Assembly: GCA_017549665.1 (NCBI GenBank)
Contig: JAFYUD010000195.1
Coordinates: 1-7,066, forward strand
Direction of reading: 5' to 3'
Source of the DNA: Clostridia bacterium
Lineage (GTDB): Bacteria; Bacillota_A; Clostridia; Oscillospirales; Acutalibacteraceae
Length of the DNA: 7,066 nt
Shown here: positions 6,444-7,066 of the stretch, piece after piece
Layout of the letters: each line of letters starts with the position of its first letter
Numbering within the stretch: position 1 is the stretch's first letter
The notes under the pieces: model-generated
What the model saw: the letters and a program-made list of their open reading frames with translations, nothing else
Database searches by the model: none
What the model was told of the DNA's origin: nothing
Translations under genes and position numbers: made by a program

Positions 6444-6472
6444 TTCAATGTCGGAAATCCGACTTGTAATAA
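6444..6472 (+). promoter_or_regulatory. Candidate xis/int promoter with palindromic spacer
   Basis: TTCAAT (6444-6449) and TAATAA (6467-6472) are 17 bases apart but each is a weak match to consensus. The spacer contains a perfect 14-base palindrome, GTCGGA-AA-TCCGAC (6450-6463), well placed for a repressor that would block polymerase. The promoter call is tentative; the palindrome is directly visible. Confidence 0.35.
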
Positions 6473-6498
6473 ATACTAACCGAAAGGAGGAAAATCAA

Positions 6499-6681
6499 AT
6501 GGCAGTTTTAATGAACGCAAAGGAAATCAGCGAAGAGCTCGGTATTTCCAAAACACTTGCCTATCAGATTATGGAAAAGCTTAATAAAGAGCTTGAAGCA
6601 AAAGGTTTCTTCGTAATTAAAGGCAAAGTAAGTCGCCGTTATCTCTCTGAGCAGATATACGGCATGCCGGATAAAGATTAA
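6499..6681 (+). CDS. Excisionase-like small winged-helix DNA-binding protein
   Basis: A 60-residue protein with an N-terminal helix-turn-helix, MNAKEISEELGISKTLAYQI (5-24), followed by a helix MEKLNKELEAKG (25-36) and a basic wing-like FFVIKGKVSRRYLSEQ (37-52). This is the build of small MerR-like excisionases found beside tyrosine recombinases in clostridial integrative elements, which bend DNA near attachment sites and favour excision. AAAGGAGG (6483-6490) is 8 bases before ATG 6499, fixing the start; the frame stays open upstream only through the repeat DNA. The recombinase gene begins 20 bases after its stop with its own ribosome binding site, so the two are surely co-transcribed. It could instead be a transcriptional regulator of int; size and position favour xis. 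Confidence 0.8.
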   Translation: MAVLMNAKEISEELGISKTLAYQIMEKLNKELEAKGFFVIKGKVSRRYLSEQIYGMPDKD

Positions 6682-6701
6682 AATCAGAAAGGAGTATTAA
6701 A

Positions 6702-7066
6702 ATGCCGGTGTACAAAGATAAAAAACGTGGTACGTGGTATGTTTCGGTTTACTACACAGACTGGAAAGGCGAAAATGCCCGTAAAGTAAAACGGGGCTTC
6801 AAAACCCGTAAGGATGCAGTTGCCTGGGAGAACACCTTTCTCAATAAGAACACAGGTGACCTGAATATGACTTTTGAGGAGTTTTATGATATCTACAAAA
6901 GCGACCTTGAAGAAAGACTTAAGGAAAACACGTGGGTTATGAAAACGAGTGTTATCGAGCTTAAAATCCTGCCGTACTTCAAGAAAAAGAAGATGTGTGA
7001 AATCAAGGTTTCGGATGTCATAGCTTGGCAGAAAGAAATGATGGCATACCGAGACAAGGACGGTCA
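6702..7066 (+). CDS. Tyrosine recombinase/integrase, 5' part, runs off the window
   Basis: 121 complete codons plus two bases are present. Residues 1-50 (YKDKKRGTWYVSVYY at 4-18, then KRGFKTRKDAVAWE at 30-43) form the AP2-like arm-DNA-binding domain of Tn916/phage-type integrases. From about 56 (MTFEEFYDIYKSDLEERLKE) the SAM-like core-binding domain begins, with KILPYFKKKKMCEIKVSDVIAWQ (88-110) split across its helices. The catalytic domain with the R-H-R-Y residues lies beyond the window, so activity cannot be judged. AAAGGAG (6688-6694), 7 bases before ATG 6702, supports the start. Use of ACG, TCG, CCG and CGG sets it apart from the chromosomal genes. Expected role: site-specific integration and excision of the element together with the upstream excisionase. 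Confidence 0.88.
   Translation, partial: MPVYKDKKRGTWYVSVYYTDWKGENARKVKRGFKTRKDAVAWENTFLNKNTGDLNMTFEEFYDIYKSDLEERLKENTWVMKTSVIELKILPYFKKKKMCEIKVSDVIAWQKEMMAYRDKDG

Larger units (their letters stand above)
5706..7066. mobile_element. Edge of an integrated element carrying xis and int (boundaries unproven)
   Basis: Behind guaA come non-coding repeats, an excisionase-like gene and a tyrosine recombinase gene, in the order typical of integrative elements and prophages. In several bacteria, elements insert at the 3' end of guaA, which fits this position. The recombinase gene uses ACG, TCG, CCG, CGG and GCC codons seldom used by the housekeeping genes here. No directly repeated end can be shown because the window stops inside int, so the true left boundary (at the stop codon, at 5722-5744, or beyond the terminator at 5867) is unknown. 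In many elements xis-int reads outward to the nearer end; if so here, the whole element could be very short and lie between 5706 and just past int. Confidence 0.5.

Overview
The window reads as chromosomal DNA from a low-to-moderate GC gut-type clostridium, most like a Ruminococcus/Oscillospiraceae relative. The reasons are strong AGGAGG-type ribosome binding sites, sigma-70/sigma-A promoters with near-perfect boxes, intrinsic terminators with long T runs, a codon habit rich in CTT, TCA, ACA, GTT and AGA, and protein sequences of clostridial type. This placement is inference from style and remembered family sequences; no search was run. All genes lie on the + strand.

Region by region. (1) 1-1571: a glutamate dehydrogenase gene (gdhA) with its own terminator. 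Its first ~320 bases and leader use a different codon set from the rest of the gene and window, so the left edge may be an assembly chimera or a recombinant. (2) 1573-1701: an intergenic stretch with a five-fold heptamer repeat and a hairpin, resembling a small dispersed repeat. (3) 1702-3278: a monocistronic major facilitator transporter with a textbook TTGACA-17-TATAAT promoter and a strong terminator. (4) 3336-5867: a two-gene operon, a long F420-0:gamma-glutamyl-ligase-like protein followed 18 bases later by a GMP synthase ATP-pyrophosphatase subunit that has no glutaminase domain. It has a good promoter and ends at an extended hairpin terminator. (5) 5868-6498: about 630 bases of AT-rich non-coding DNA holding a degenerate tandem array with a ~97-base period, then two dyads. 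(6) 6499-7066: a 60-residue excisionase-like winged-helix protein and the first 121 codons of a tyrosine recombinase that runs off the window.

How it fits together. gdhA (ammonia/glutamate), the glutamate-ligase-like protein and the ammonia-using GMP synthase subunit all touch nitrogen or glutamate chemistry, but only the last two are visibly co-transcribed. The right-hand 1.3 kb looks like the end of an integrated element placed just behind the 3' end of the GMP synthase gene, a position used by integrative elements in other bacteria. The attachment site cannot be proven without the other end. The most unusual items are the composite gdhA, the ~97-base repeat array next to the xis/int pair, and the ligase-like/GMP-synthase-B operon.
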